Positions 8,252-17,398 of a stretch of 64,000 bases of DNA are shown in pieces (position 1 is the stretch's first letter; every line of letters starts with the position of its first letter). The DNA is from Mesorhizobium sp. M2D.F.Ca.ET.226.01.1.1. Lineage in GTDB: Bacteria; Pseudomonadota; Alphaproteobacteria; Rhizobiales; Rhizobiaceae. A program made the translations under genes and the position numbers. The DNA is taken from the NCBI RefSeq assembly GCF_004022705.2, contig NZ_RZOY02000011.1, positions 1 through 64,000 of the forward strand. The letters are read 5' to 3'. The notes below the pieces were generated by a model, which was not told where the DNA came from, did no database searches, and worked only from the letters and a program-made list of their open reading frames with translations.

Positions 8252-10903
8252 TCACAGATCCCGCAATTGCTCGGCGGTCAGCGCCGGGGACGGCCTGGCG
8301 GTCCGAACGGCGGCGGCAACGGATGCGACGAGGAGGCCAAGCATGATCGCCAGATAGAGCCATGGCACCGACAGCGCCTGCGGCGGAGGATCGAAGACGC
8401 CGGTCAGCAGCTTCACCAGCATCCAGGCGGTCAGTGTTCCCGAGAACAATCCGAAGACCACGCCACCAATAATGATGACGAGACCCTCGCTCCATAGGAA
8501 GGCATCCAGTTGCGGCGGTCTGGCGCCTATGGCGTCGAGGATTGCGAAGGCCCGGCGCCGCTCGGCGAATCCCAGAGCCAGCATCAGCCCGGCGGCAGCG
8601 GCGGCCATCAGCACGGAAAATCCAAGCTCGATCCGCGTCAACCCGCGAAGGTCAACCGCGGTAAGGCTCGATCCGATGAGATGTGCGGCCTGACCGATAT
8701 CGGAGACTTTCAACGCGGGGTAGGGAGCAAGCACGGAAGCGACCTGGCGTGCCAATTCGGCAGGATTGCCTTTCGCTCGCATCAGCACATATTCCGAAGC
8801 GTCCGACCCTGTCATGCGGGCCACGTAGGCGGCGTTGGCGACAAGGAAGGAATCCTTCGGCGCCGTCGGAAATTCGCGCACGACGCCGATAAATCTGAAG
8901 GCTACCGGATGGTACTGATGGTCTCTTGCATCGAGGAGCCGCAGATTGATCGTATCGCCCTGCTGAAGCTGGAAATCCTGCACGGTCTCCTCCGACACCA
9001 GGACGCCGTCGGGCGTGGTGGCCAGTTGGCCGAGCATGCCCTCGGCGCTGGTGCCGCTGAAATAAGCGTCGGAAAGGGTTGTGGCGCGCCCGATGCGTTT
9101 GGGGTCGATCCCGTAGAGGTCCTGTAGATCCGCGCCCACATAGGCAAAACGATGCTGCATCGGCTCGACGGCGAGCGCATCCGTCAGCGCGGTCAAGGTC
9201 GTCAGATGCGCGCCGGCCGGTTTGTCCGACTTTCCGAAGATGGTAACGTCGGATCCGTTCGTCAGCTCGGCGTCGACGCGCGCCTGGGCGTTGTAAGTGG
9301 TGTTGAAAATAGCGGTCGAAGCAGCGAAGGAGACGGCCAGCGCGGTCATAGCGATGCCGATCGTCAGGCGCTCTGACTGCCGCGATAGTGCCGCCGACAC
9401 GATCGGCGTCAGACGACCCGCTACCGGGGTGAGGATCACCCGTAACAGTCCGCTGTTGTGCGCGATGATCATGCCCGACAGCCGCATGACCAGCAGCGTC
9501 ATGCCCATCCAGAGCAACGCGGGGGCGATGAAAGCCTTGTAGTCGACCGAGGTCGCCGCCACGCCTTCCGGCGCCAGGACGATCTCGTATCCAGTGCTGG
9601 CCGATAACCAGAAGGAAAGGCCGGCTCCGGCAAGCAGCAGCAAATCCAGCCGCAAGCGTTGCCAGAGCGGCGTCTTTGCCCGCGTGACGGCGTGCCGCGC
9701 CGCGTCGACGGTGGTCCAGCGCGCATCGCGCCAGGCCGGCAGCAGGAGAGCGGCGAACCCGAGCAGCAGGCCGAGCAGCGCGACGAGAAGGAGGGATGGA
9801 TCACGAAGGGCTGCGTACCGGCCAAGTGTGGAAACAGGACTGAAAAGCAAGGCTCCGCCCATGCCGAGCGCAACTCCGGCGACGCCGGAGACCGCCGCCT
9901 CGGCGGCTGAAAGCGACAGGATCGTGCGGGTTGTGGCGCCGCGAACGCGAAGCAGCGCCTGCTCCATCCGCCGGCGCTGCTCGCCGGACGAGGTCACGGC
10001 ATAGGTAAGCGCGATAGCCAGCGCCGCGCCTGGCAGCCCGAGGAACAGGAACAGCACGGAAGCATAAAGCGCATCCTCGCGAACGGCTGCGAGGCGGGAG
10101 CCGAGATTGTCGGCAACCAAGGCCTGGCCGACGGTCCTCGCCTCCAAATTGCGCGCCGCTCCGGTGACGAAGATATGGGCCTGGACGGGATCGGATGGCA
10201 GGGCTGCATGGTCCAGCCGCGTGTGCCATTGCAGCCGGACCGTGTCCGGGCGCTGCTCCGCCTGCTGGGAGAAGAACTGCTGCCAATCCGGCCAGGGAAG
10301 CACGAGCACGTTGTCCGGAGGCGCTTGCGGCGCGGCCTGGGCAGGCAAGCCTACTGCCTGAAACAACGAATCAGCATCGGGCAGATCGACGACCCCGGCG
10401 ATTTTGACCTCCACGGCCGGCAGGCCGATACGCTTGATCGACACCGCGTCGCCAGGGCGGACATGAAGGTTGGCCGCCGTTTGCTGGGCCACCAGAACGC
10501 CGTCTGCGCTGCCGGAAAGCAGGCGGATTTCCGCCGGAAAATCCTTGGAATAGCCTTCGTCCAAGGCGATGACCTGCCCCGGCCCGGTGGTCTGCGTCGT
10601 GCCGCCCGCCAAGGCTTCGAAACCCGCCGCGTCAGCATAGCGAACGCGGTGAGCGGCCTTGACGGATGCTGCCTCGGCGATCGCCTTGCCGATCGCTTCC
10701 GGATCGGCGCCGGAAATCACCTGAACCTGCCAGTCGACCGGGACTGCGCTGATCGCGCGGGCCGTCATCGAGGCGCTGGCATTAGCGAGGAAAAGGACCA
10801 TGGCGGCCAGGAGCGCGACCGTCACCGCGACGCCAGCCGCGGCGCCGGCGACACGCGGGAAGCGGCGGGCGAGGATGCCGCGCATCCACAGAAGAAGCAT
10901 CAT
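8252..10903 (-). CDS. Large FtsX/MacB-type ABC transporter permease
   Basis: An 883-residue inner-membrane protein with an N-terminal membrane helix. A large extracytoplasmic domain follows (about residues 40-250), then membrane segments near 270-400. A second similar half starts near residue 500 and ends with three segments and RPSPALTAEQLRDL. Two FtsX-type halves in one chain resemble LolC/E or macrolide-export permeases rather than importers. The ATG at 10903 overlaps the stop of the ATPase gene upstream (ATGA). The cargo is unknown: lipids, peptides or an envelope signal are all possible. Confidence 0.88.
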   Translation of the reverse strand: MMLLLWMRGILARRFPRVAGAAAGVAVTVALLAAMVLFLANASASMTARAISAVPVDWQVQVISGADPEAIGKAIAEAASVKAAHRVRYADAAGFEALAGGTTQTTGPGQVIALDEGYSKDFPAEIRLLSGSADGVLVAQQTAANLHVRPGDAVSIKRIGLPAVEVKIAGVVDLPDADSLFQAVGLPAQAAPQAPPDNVLVLPWPDWQQFFSQQAEQRPDTVRLQWHTRLDHAALPSDPVQAHIFVTGAARNLEARTVGQALVADNLGSRLAAVREDALYASVLFLFLGLPGAALAIALTYAVTSSGEQRRRMEQALLRVRGATTRTILSLSAAEAAVSGVAGVALGMGGALLFSPVSTLGRYAALRDPSLLLVALLGLLLGFAALLLPAWRDARWTTVDAARHAVTRAKTPLWQRLRLDLLLLAGAGLSFWLSASTGYEIVLAPEGVAATSVDYKAFIAPALLWMGMTLLVMRLSGMIIAHNSGLLRVILTPVAGRLTPIVSAALSRQSERLTIGIAMTALAVSFAASTAIFNTTYNAQARVDAELTNGSDVTIFGKSDKPAGAHLTTLTALTDALAVEPMQHRFAYVGADLQDLYGIDPKRIGRATTLSDAYFSGTSAEGMLGQLATTPDGVLVSEETVQDFQLQQGDTINLRLLDARDHQYHPVAFRFIGVVREFPTAPKDSFLVANAAYVARMTGSDASEYVLMRAKGNPAELARQVASVLAPYPALKVSDIGQAAHLIGSSLTAVDLRGLTRIELGFSVLMAAAAAGLMLALGFAERRRAFAILDAIGARPPQLDAFLWSEGLVIIIGGVVFGLFSGTLTAWMLVKLLTGVFDPPPQALSVPWLYLAIMLGLLVASVAAAVRTARPSPALTAEQLRDL

Positions 10904-11568
10904 GCCGCGTCCTGCCTTGGCCATTCGGAGACCAGCCGGCCGTTATCCATCGTCCATCGGGTCGCCATCCGGGCGGCCACCGCCTCGTCATGCGTCGCCA
11001 CGACCAGAGCGATGCCGGTGCCCTCCAACTGTTCCATGATGATGTCGAAGAAGAACTGCGCCGTGATGCTGTCCAGCTGTCCGGTCGGCTCGTCGGCCAG
11101 GATCAGCTTCGGCCTCATGACGAGGGCTCGGGCCATCGCAATCCGTTGCGATTGTCCGCCGGACAATTCCTCCGGCAGCTTGTCGCGAAGCTCGCCGAGG
11201 TCAAACAAATCCAGCAAGACCGCGGCGGCCGCCGCGGGGGAGCCGGGGTCGCCGGCCAATACCAGCGGCAGGCCGACATTCTGAGCGACGGTAAGCGCCG
11301 GAAACAGGCTGGGCGTCTGGAACACCAGGCCGATATGGCGCGGCCTCAACTCCTCGAATGGCCCGAGCCCGGGCCATTCGACGGTGCCGGACGTCGGCTT
11401 GTCCAGCCCGCCAAGTATATGCAGCAAGGTCGTCTTGCCGCTGCCGGACGGCCCGACCACAGCGATCCGCGCGTCGGAAGCGATTCTGCAATTGACATCG
11501 CGAAGCGCGACAACGCCGCGCTGGAAGTCGCGGCCGAGATGCTTGCCGACGACAAGCGTGTCACTCAT
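10900..11568 (-). CDS. ABC transporter ATP-binding protein (LolD/MacB type)
   Basis: A 222-residue ATPase with Walker A VVGPSGSGKTT near 38, signature LSGGQSQRIAMAR near 137, Walker B LILADEPT near 160 and switch H in VATHDEAV. The length and the DEPTGQLDS sequence after Walker B are those of the LolD/MacB class that partners FtsX-type permeases. It overlaps the preceding ATPase gene by eight bases and the permease gene by four, so the three are one translation-coupled unit. Confidence 0.92.
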   Translation of the reverse strand: MSDTLVVGKHLGRDFQRGVVALRDVNCRIASDARIAVVGPSGSGKTTLLHILGGLDKPTSGTVEWPGLGPFEELRPRHIGLVFQTPSLFPALTVAQNVGLPLVLAGDPGSPAAAAAVLLDLFDLGELRDKLPEELSGGQSQRIAMARALVMRPKLILADEPTGQLDSITAQFFFDIIMEQLEGTGIALVVATHDEAVAARMATRWTMDNGRLVSEWPRQDAA

Positions 11569-12223
11569 CGTCGATCCTCCCGTCCTTCAGGCCGATGATG
11601 CGGTCCGCCTTGCGGGCAAGCGCCTGGCTGTGGGTGGCGAGCAACGTCGCCAGGCCGGCCCGGCGCCGCGCCTCGAAATGCGCGATCAAACGCAGTTCGG
11701 TGTCGCGGTCGACTTCGGCGGTCGGCTCGTCGGCAACCAGGATCGGCGGATCCGCGGCGAGCGCCACGGCAAGGCCGGCCCGTGCCGTCTCGCCGCCGGA
11801 GAGTTCCGTGGGAAAGGCCCGGGCACGATGCCGAAGATCAACGCTTTCCAGAAGGGCGCCAATCCGGATCTCGTTCGACTTCCCCGCCAGCTGCATCTGC
11901 AGGCGCAGGTTCTGTTCCACATTGAGATGGCCAAACAGGTTCCCGGACTGCGGAAGGATGCCGAAATTGGCGGCGCGGATGCGGGTTCGCTCGGTTTCCG
12001 ACCGACGGGTCAAGCGCATGCCGGCCACCTCGACATGGCCGCCGTCGGGTTCATCCAACCCGGTGACGCAGGACAACAGCGTGGACTTGCCGCTGCCGGA
12101 CGGTCCAACCAGGGCAACGATCTCGCCGGCCGACAGATGAAAGCTGATGCCACGCAGCGCGGCGGTCTCGTCGTCGCCTATGTGGAAGAACCGGTAGAGC
12201 TCATGCGCTTCCAGCGCGTGCAT
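11561..12223 (-). CDS. Second ABC transporter ATP-binding protein of the locus
   Basis: A 220-residue ATPase with Walker A VGPSGSGKST near 40, a slightly altered signature LSGGETARAGLAVAL, Walker B ILVADEPTAEVD, and switch H in LATHSQAL. The signature lacks the usual Q-Q/R run. Two different ATPases for a single two-half permease suggest that the transporter works with an ATPase heterodimer. It starts two bases after the exported protein gene at 12225. Confidence 0.9.
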   Translation of the reverse strand: MHALEAHELYRFFHIGDDETAALRGISFHLSAGEIVALVGPSGSGKSTLLSCVTGLDEPDGGHVEVAGMRLTRRSETERTRIRAANFGILPQSGNLFGHLNVEQNLRLQMQLAGKSNEIRIGALLESVDLRHRARAFPTELSGGETARAGLAVALAADPPILVADEPTAEVDRDTELRLIAHFEARRRAGLATLLATHSQALARKADRIIGLKDGRIDDE

Positions 12224-12224
12224 T

Positions 12225-12830
12225 TTACTTCCATCGGAATGAATTGGACATCAGTTGCCACTGGTCGACGTTGTCGGCGCCCTTGGGCGCGTAGAGATCG
12301 AGCGTGACCAACTTACCGGCCCTGAAATAGAGATAGCGTTCGTTTTCAAGACGCACTTGCTTGCTGGTGACGGCGTTCGGCTCGGAGTTGGACGTGTAGA
12401 CGATACGGATCGCAGGGCCGGCGGGCAGCTTGACCTGCTTGATCGCGGTCACCTTGACGGCCCTGCCGGCCGCCTCGAGCTTCGGCACATAGTCCGTCTT
12501 GGCGCTCTCCGCGGTGGGCGCGGCGTCGGCCTTCGATACCGTGACGGAGACGCCATCAAGCTTGTCGACGAAGGTGGCTCCGTCGGGGCGATCAGACCTC
12601 GCCCAACCCTCCGGTACCTTCAGCGTGAAGCCTTGCGGTGAGACGTAGTCGATAAAGACCTGGCTATCGGGAATGTCACCCGGCGGATTCTTTTCCGCAG
12701 GGACAGCTTTCTCGGCGGCGAAAGCCGGACCGATGCCAGACTGGGGAATTTGCAAGCCCGTTGCAAAAAGGCATGCGCCCAGCGCAAGGCTCGATGCTAG
12801 CCAGCCGACCTTCCAATGGCGAGAGATCAT
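12225..12830 (-). CDS. Exported protein, PsbP/Mog1-like, linked to the ABC transporter
   Basis: A 201-residue protein. MISRHWKVGWLASSLALGACLFATG... forms a signal sequence or anchor that is long for a Sec signal. The body (FIDYVSPQGFTLKVPEGWARSD...) has the 'phe-x-phe-pro-x-gly-trp' pattern of PsbP/Mog1-like small domains. I place the start at 12830 behind GGAGG. It is the first gene of the ABC unit, so it may be the periplasmic partner of the permease. No enzymatic motif is visible. Function is unknown. Confidence 0.75.
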   Translation of the reverse strand: MISRHWKVGWLASSLALGACLFATGLQIPQSGIGPAFAAEKAVPAEKNPPGDIPDSQVFIDYVSPQGFTLKVPEGWARSDRPDGATFVDKLDGVSVTVSKADAAPTAESAKTDYVPKLEAAGRAVKVTAIKQVKLPAGPAIRIVYTSNSEPNAVTSKQVRLENERYLYFRAGKLVTLDLYAPKGADNVDQWQLMSNSFRWK

Positions 12831-12944
12831 GACACGCGACCTCCGATAGAGCGGCATATGATGGCATCATAAAGTGTCAAGTTTACGGGAAGGTCGCCCC
12901 ATCCATACGGATCGGTAAGGTTCAATAGCATCGACGCGAAAAAG

Positions 12945-14333
12945 TTATATCGCTTGGCCGCCCGGTGACTTCGCCGTTGGAAAGCTCACGGTCACGCCCA
13001 GACCGGGGTTGCGGTCTTCAAGCGCGATGGCCGCGCCATGTAAGTCGGCCACCGCCTTGACGAGGCTCAGGCCCAGGCCGCTGCCCGGGGTCGTTCGACT
13101 CGCATCCAGCCGGTAGAGCCGCCGGAACACTTTTTCGCGTTCCTCGGCCGGAACGCCTGGACCATTGTCGCGGACATGGATGAGCACGTGGCTGCCTTCC
13201 CGGGTCACCGAAAGCTCGATTGCCGTGCCCGGCGGGCAATGCCGGAGCGCGTTCTCGACCAGATTGGCCAGCATCTGCATCAGCAGGTCCCGGTCGCCGT
13301 GAATATAGCATTTCGTATCCGGAACGATCTTGGTGGACAGCGCCTTTCCATCGTCTTCGGCAACGTCGGCATAGACCTCGCCGATGGTTTCCACCACGGG
13401 GCCGACATCGAGGTCGACGAAGCGCGCCTTGCGGGCGCCGGCCTCGATCTGGGCAATGCGCAGCAACGCATCGAAGGTGCTGTTGATCTGCTGGCTTTCG
13501 GCGCGGGCGTCGGTCAGTTCGGTGAGGACATCCTCGCCGGACGCCGTCTTGTCGGCGGCCTGCTCCAGGATCATCTGCAGCCGGTTGAGTGGCGTCTTGA
13601 GGTCATGAGCGATGTTGGCGCTCACTTCGCGCATCCCGTCGACCAAGGCCGACAGGCGCTCCAGCGCGGCATTGACCTGGGCGGACACGGCATCGATGTC
13701 GTCGCCATTGCCGGTCAGCGGGATGCGGGCGTCGAGCCGCCCATGCGAGACGTCGACCATGGTGCTGGCGATACCGTCGAGGCGGCGCTGCACGCGCGAG
13801 GCAAGCACGGCGCCGCCGGCGACGGCAAGGCCGGTGATGAAGAGCGTGGCCCAGCCGAAGCTCATCAATACGATGGTTTCGAGCTCCTCGGTTTCCGAGA
13901 GCGAGAAGGCGACCGTCAGGTGGTTGCCGCCGACCGCGCCCGAATAAGCGCGATACTCGGTGTCGGGCGGCACGCCCGGTAGGTTGGCGGCGAACATGGA
14001 AAAGCCGTCCGGAAGGCTGGACGCAGTGAAATCCCCGGCGAGGCGGTTGCCGTTCCGATCGGTGAGGGAGAAGATCTGGTCCTTGTCCTGGCTGAACTGG
14101 GCATGGTCCCTGACGGTGGTAATGAGATCCTCCTCGTCGCTCTCGGCATAGGTCGCGGCGATGAGCGAATAGGTCTCCTTGATCGACTGATCGAGCTGCC
14201 TGGCGAGCGAGGCGCTCATCAATTGATAGACGATCGCGCCCGACAGGATGAAAGCCAGCAGAAACAGGAAGGCGAAGGTCAGCGCCAGCCGGAACGGCGT
14301 GCTGCGCAGCAGGCTGGGGCGCGTCTCGCTCAT
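12945..14333 (-). CDS. Sensor histidine kinase
   Basis: A 462-residue membrane sensor. Membrane segments lie near residues 15-37 and 155-178, with a periplasmic domain of about 115 residues between them and a HAMP linker after. The phosphorylated histidine is H243 (NIAHDLKTPLN). The N box NLVENALRH, the G1 box DNGPGVP and the G2 box GSGLGLSLV complete the kinase domain. It lies 45 bases after the response regulator gene and about 115 bases before the ABC unit, so it probably reports on the same envelope condition that the transporter handles. Confidence 0.93.
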   Translation of the reverse strand: MSETRPSLLRSTPFRLALTFAFLFLLAFILSGAIVYQLMSASLARQLDQSIKETYSLIAATYAESDEEDLITTVRDHAQFSQDKDQIFSLTDRNGNRLAGDFTASSLPDGFSMFAANLPGVPPDTEYRAYSGAVGGNHLTVAFSLSETEELETIVLMSFGWATLFITGLAVAGGAVLASRVQRRLDGIASTMVDVSHGRLDARIPLTGNGDDIDAVSAQVNAALERLSALVDGMREVSANIAHDLKTPLNRLQMILEQAADKTASGEDVLTELTDARAESQQINSTFDALLRIAQIEAGARKARFVDLDVGPVVETIGEVYADVAEDDGKALSTKIVPDTKCYIHGDRDLLMQMLANLVENALRHCPPGTAIELSVTREGSHVLIHVRDNGPGVPAEEREKVFRRLYRLDASRTTPGSGLGLSLVKAVADLHGAAIALEDRNPGLGVTVSFPTAKSPGGQAI

Positions 14334-14378
14334 GCGATCGCGAAGGCGGTCGATCGCCCGGCAATTGCGGATGCGGGC

Positions 14379-15056
14379 TCAGGCCGGAACATGCAGGCTG
14401 TAGCCGGTGTTGCGCACGGTGTGAATCAGCGGAACGTCGAAGGGCCTGTCGACCTTGGCCCTTAGCCGGCTGATATGCGTCTCGACGACGCTGGTCTTGG
14501 GGTCGAAATGAAAATCCCAGACGCGCTCCAGCAGCATGGTGCGGGTGATGACGCGGCCTTCGCCGCGCATCAGCACTTCCAGCAGGCTGAACTCACGCGG
14601 TTGCAGGTCAATCAGCTGGCCCTGCCTGGTCACGCGGCGCTGGATCAGGTCCATTTCGAGGTCGGCGACGCGCAAAGCCGTCTTCTGCTCCTGCGCCGCC
14701 GGCCGGCGGCCGAGCGCATGGATGCGGGCAAGCAACTCGGAAAAGGCGAAGGGCTTGACCAGATAGTCGTCGCCGCCAGCCTCAAGGCCCTCGACGCGGT
14801 CGTCGACGCCGCCGATCGAGGTCAGGAAGATGGCAGGCGTGTGGATGCCCGCGGCGCGCACCGCCTTGATCATCGACAGGCCGTCAAGGCCGGGAACCAT
14901 GCGGTCGGCGACGATCACGTCATAGGCGTCGCGGGTCGCGGCGAAGAGGCCGTCGTGACCGTCGCGCAAGAGATCGCAGACATGGCCGGCCTCGGTCAGC
15001 CCGCGCACGATATAGTCGGCGGTCCTTGGATCATCTTCAACAAGCAGAAGTCGCAT
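14379..15056 (-). CDS. OmpR/PhoB-family response regulator
   Basis: A 225-residue two-domain regulator. The receiver has acidic residues E7-D8-D9, phospho-acceptor D51 (VIVADRMVPG), T79 and K101 (YLVKPF). The C-terminal winged helix shows LQPREFSLLEVLMR and VVETHISRLRAKVD. I start at MRLLLVEDD since the short upstream extension is not part of the fold. It is upstream of its kinase. The palindrome shared by 8222-8237 and 16439-16454 is the best candidate for its target. Confidence 0.93.
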   Translation of the reverse strand: MRLLLVEDDPRTADYIVRGLTEAGHVCDLLRDGHDGLFAATRDAYDVIVADRMVPGLDGLSMIKAVRAAGIHTPAIFLTSIGGVDDRVEGLEAGGDDYLVKPFAFSELLARIHALGRRPAAQEQKTALRVADLEMDLIQRRVTRQGQLIDLQPREFSLLEVLMRGEGRVITRTMLLERVWDFHFDPKTSVVETHISRLRAKVDRPFDVPLIHTVRNTGYSLHVPA

Positions 15057-15076
15057 TGCCCCGTGCCGTCCTTGCC

Positions 15077-15195
15077 GCCGCAGCCGCATGGTAGCGCCGG
15101 CTGCGGCTTCTTCTTGGCTGGTTGCCTATCTCTTTGTTTTTACGAATTTCCGGACGGAAAACCGCTACACATTTTTGCGAGAGGCGCTCTAAATC
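15077..15195. repeat. Leader hairpin and degenerate rhizobial repeat
   Basis: GCCGCAGCCG at 15077-15086 and its complement at 15098-15107 form a 10-bp hairpin in the leader of the response regulator gene. Next to it, 15143-15195 contains CCGGACGGAAAACCG and nearby bases, a worn copy of the repeat at 46438-46479 and 33078-33142. The stretch 15057-15246 holds no gene. Confidence 0.6.
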
Positions 15196-15246
15196 AAGAG
15201 ATAAGGCACGAAGCCGAAACTGCCTCACACTTTTTGCCATCATATC

Positions 15247-16035
15247 CTAGTCGAGGAGGGCCTGTTCGTCTTCCTCGATCATGTTCCTCAGCGTCATATA
15301 GAGAACGATGACCAGGATGGAGCCGAGGAAGGTCAGGCTGGTGACGGTGGTGCCGAAGCCCATGCCGCCATATTCGACCGGCTGCGAAAGCAGGTCGCCG
15401 AAGGAGGCGCCGAACGGCCGGGTCAGGATATAGGCGAGCCAGAAGGCGAGGATGCCGTTCAGGCCGAGGAAGAACCAGGCAAGCGTTATCGCCGCGATGA
15501 TGCCGCCAAAGATGAGGCCGGTGGTGAGATAACCCATGTCGAAGCGCTCGGCGACCAGGTCGCCGGCGGCGGTGCCAAGCGAGAAGGTGAAGAGGATCGC
15601 CAGCCAGTAGAAGATCTCGCGCCTGGTGGTGAAGATGGTGTGGATCGACAGGGTCCTTTCGCTGGCGTACCAAGCCACGAAGGTCACCGCCAGCACGGCC
15701 GAGAAGACGATCGTCGTCGTCTCCAGCCGCACGCCGAAATTGTCGACGAGGTTGTCGGTGACCAGGGTGCCGACGATGCTGATCAGCACGACGGCCAGCC
15801 AGTAGGCCCAGGGCACGTAGCGCTTCTGCGCGAATTGCAGGACAAGCGCGACAATGAGGATGCCGCTCATGATCAAGGATGTGACGGTGAGGCCGAGGCC
15901 GAGATTGACGGCGAGATAGTCGGCCGCCGTTTCGCCCATGGTCACCGCCATGATCTTGATCAGCCAGAAATCGAGTGTGACTTCCGGAACCCGGTTGATT
16001 GCGGGCACGGCTCGTTTGATGACGGACGAGGTCAT
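15247..16035 (-). CDS. DUF347 (COG4705-type) membrane protein
   Basis: A 262-residue protein with about eight membrane segments in four repeated units. The first reads KRAVPAINRVPEVTLDFWLIK then VTMGETAADYL; later units show DNFGVRLETTT, DMGYLTTGL and GMGFGTTVTS. The repeated acidic-G-x-x-T/TT pattern is that of DUF347 repeats. Function is unknown; conserved acidic residues inside membrane segments would suit ion transport, which is inference. It follows the exported protein gene at 16061 by 25 bases. Confidence 0.85.
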   Translation of the reverse strand: MTSSVIKRAVPAINRVPEVTLDFWLIKIMAVTMGETAADYLAVNLGLGLTVTSLIMSGILIVALVLQFAQKRYVPWAYWLAVVLISIVGTLVTDNLVDNFGVRLETTTIVFSAVLAVTFVAWYASERTLSIHTIFTTRREIFYWLAILFTFSLGTAAGDLVAERFDMGYLTTGLIFGGIIAAITLAWFFLGLNGILAFWLAYILTRPFGASFGDLLSQPVEYGGMGFGTTVTSLTFLGSILVIVLYMTLRNMIEEDEQALLD

Positions 16036-16060
16036 GGCGATATCCTGTCGTTGGTGGGGA

Positions 16061-16318
16061 TTACTTGCCGAGAACCTTCATGGCCTGGGCAAAGAAATCA
16101 TCGGCGCGCTTGTCGTCGTCGGCGTTGCAGCGCTCGATGCCCTTCGTCTCCAGTTCGGAAACCTTGTTCTTGTCGGCGTCGCTGGGCTTCGCCGTGGCTT
16201 CAGCGGCGCGCAGGTCCTTCAACACGGTCTCGCAAGGGGTCGGGGCGGCAACGGCTGAAGCCAACGGAGCGGCGATCGCGGTAGCGGCAAAGGCGCAAGC
16301 AAGGGCAAATTTGTTCAT
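16061..16318 (-). CDS. Small exported protein with two cysteines
   Basis: An 85-residue protein with a signal peptide ending ...LASAVAA. The mature part is about 60 residues, alpha-helical and charged, with one cysteine near each end (PTPCETV and IERCNAD) that could form a disulfide. I do not recognise a named family. It leads a two-gene unit with the DUF347 protein and has the 16-bp palindrome at 16439-16454 upstream. Confidence 0.8.
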   Translation of the reverse strand: MNKFALACAFAATAIAAPLASAVAAPTPCETVLKDLRAAEATAKPSDADKNKVSELETKGIERCNADDDKRADDFFAQAMKVLGK

Positions 16319-16438
16319 GACTTTATCCTGATGATCCTGAAGTTGGGGCCGGAATTCGGCGCCTGTTCGAGTTGCCTCAAAATTCCGCGAGGCGATCGTG
16401 AAGCTAGGCGGGCGAACTCACCGCAGCCTGTCCGCATG

Positions 16439-16454
16439 CTTACAAATTCGTAAG
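16439..16454. promoter_or_regulatory. Candidate operator, 16-bp palindrome (copy 2)
   Basis: CTTACAAATTCGTAAG, one base different from 8222-8237. It lies 120 bases before the exported protein gene at 16061-16318 and 94 bases before the rightward gene at 16549, so it could control either. The region 16319-16548 holds nothing else I can name. Confidence 0.5.
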
Positions 16455-16548
16455 GTCGGTCGAAAAAATCCGCCGGGTCTCGTCATCGCGCCTTGGAAGG
16501 GCTAGAGAAGCCTGGCGTCCTTGTCGGGCGCCGGAGCGGTAACAAAGA

Positions 16549-17181
16549 ATGGCTTTCACATCCCTCAAGGCGGCGCCGAAAGCGTTCGACCAGCACAAGC
16601 GCCTGATCGTCGTGCAGGTGGCTGCAGTGCTTGCCGTCATCCTGCTTCTGTTCAGCAAGCCGGCGCTGGCCGAAGGATCGAACGGGCACGAAGCCTTGGA
16701 GACGATCGGATTCGTGATGGTGTTGACCTGCTTCCTCGGCCGGCTGTGGAGCATCCTCTTCGTCGGCGGCAGGAAGAATGACCAGCTGGTCGTTTCCGGC
16801 CCCTTCTCGATGACCCAGAACCCGCTTTACTTCTTCTCGACCGTCGGCGCGGCCGGCATCGGGCTGATGTTCGGCTCGGTACTGGCGGCGGCCTTACTCG
16901 GCGCGGCAAGCTTCCTCGTCTTCCGCTTCACGGCGCGCAAGGAGGCGGAGTTTCTTGCCGGCAAGTTCGGCGCCGTCTATGCAGCCTATGCCGACCGCAC
17001 GCCGCGCTTCTGGCCGAACCCGCTGCTTTACCGCGACGAGGACCAGTGGATGTTTTCGACGGGCGCGCTGCGCAGAACGTTCCGCGACGGGCTCTATTTC
17101 CTGGCGCTGTTTCCGGTGATCGAGGCGGTCGAATATTTCCGCCTCGGCGGCCACCTGCCGACGCTTTTCACCGTTTATTAG
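16549..17181 (+). CDS. Isoprenylcysteine/phospholipid methyltransferase-like membrane protein
   Basis: A 210-residue protein with about five membrane segments. The stretch GPFSMTQNPLYFFS followed by EAEFLAGKFGAVYAAYADRTPRFWP matches the SAM-binding half of the ICMT/PEMT family (P-x-x-x-x-R/Q-N-P then E-x-x-F/Y...RF-P). The family methylates lipids or prenyl-cysteines; the substrate here is unknown. It is divergent from the exported protein gene at 16061 and ends 14 bases inside the convergent small gene at 17168. Confidence 0.82.
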   Translation: MAFTSLKAAPKAFDQHKRLIVVQVAAVLAVILLLFSKPALAEGSNGHEALETIGFVMVLTCFLGRLWSILFVGGRKNDQLVVSGPFSMTQNPLYFFSTVGAAGIGLMFGSVLAAALLGAASFLVFRFTARKEAEFLAGKFGAVYAAYADRTPRFWPNPLLYRDEDQWMFSTGALRRTFRDGLYFLALFPVIEAVEYFRLGGHLPTLFTVY

Positions 17182-17386
17182 AGCCGCGCGCGGCGCGGCG
17201 CGCGCTGTCCAGAAGAATCGCCAGGCAGCCGACGAGAAGCAGGAAGCCGCCAAGCAGCGGCGGCAGCGCAATCAGCTTCACTGCCGCCGTGACCAGCGCA
17301 ATCAGGACCAGCGCCAGCAGCGCCAGATTGCCGTCGTCGACGAACATGCCGACGAGTTCCTTGAGGACGACGCGGATCATATTCAT
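17168..17386 (-). CDS. Small membrane protein
   Basis: A 72-residue protein with two hydrophobic segments (about residues 20-38 and 42-60) and a basic C-terminus (DSARRAARGSNKR). I do not recognise a family. It starts 12 bases after the stop of the COG4280-type gene, in the same direction, so it is probably cotranscribed. Its 3' end overlaps the convergent gene at 16549-17181. Confidence 0.65.
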   Translation of the reverse strand: MNMIRVVLKELVGMFVDDGNLALLALVLIALVTAAVKLIALPPLLGGFLLLVGCLAILLDSARRAARGSNKR

Positions 17387-17398
17387 CGAGCGACTCCT

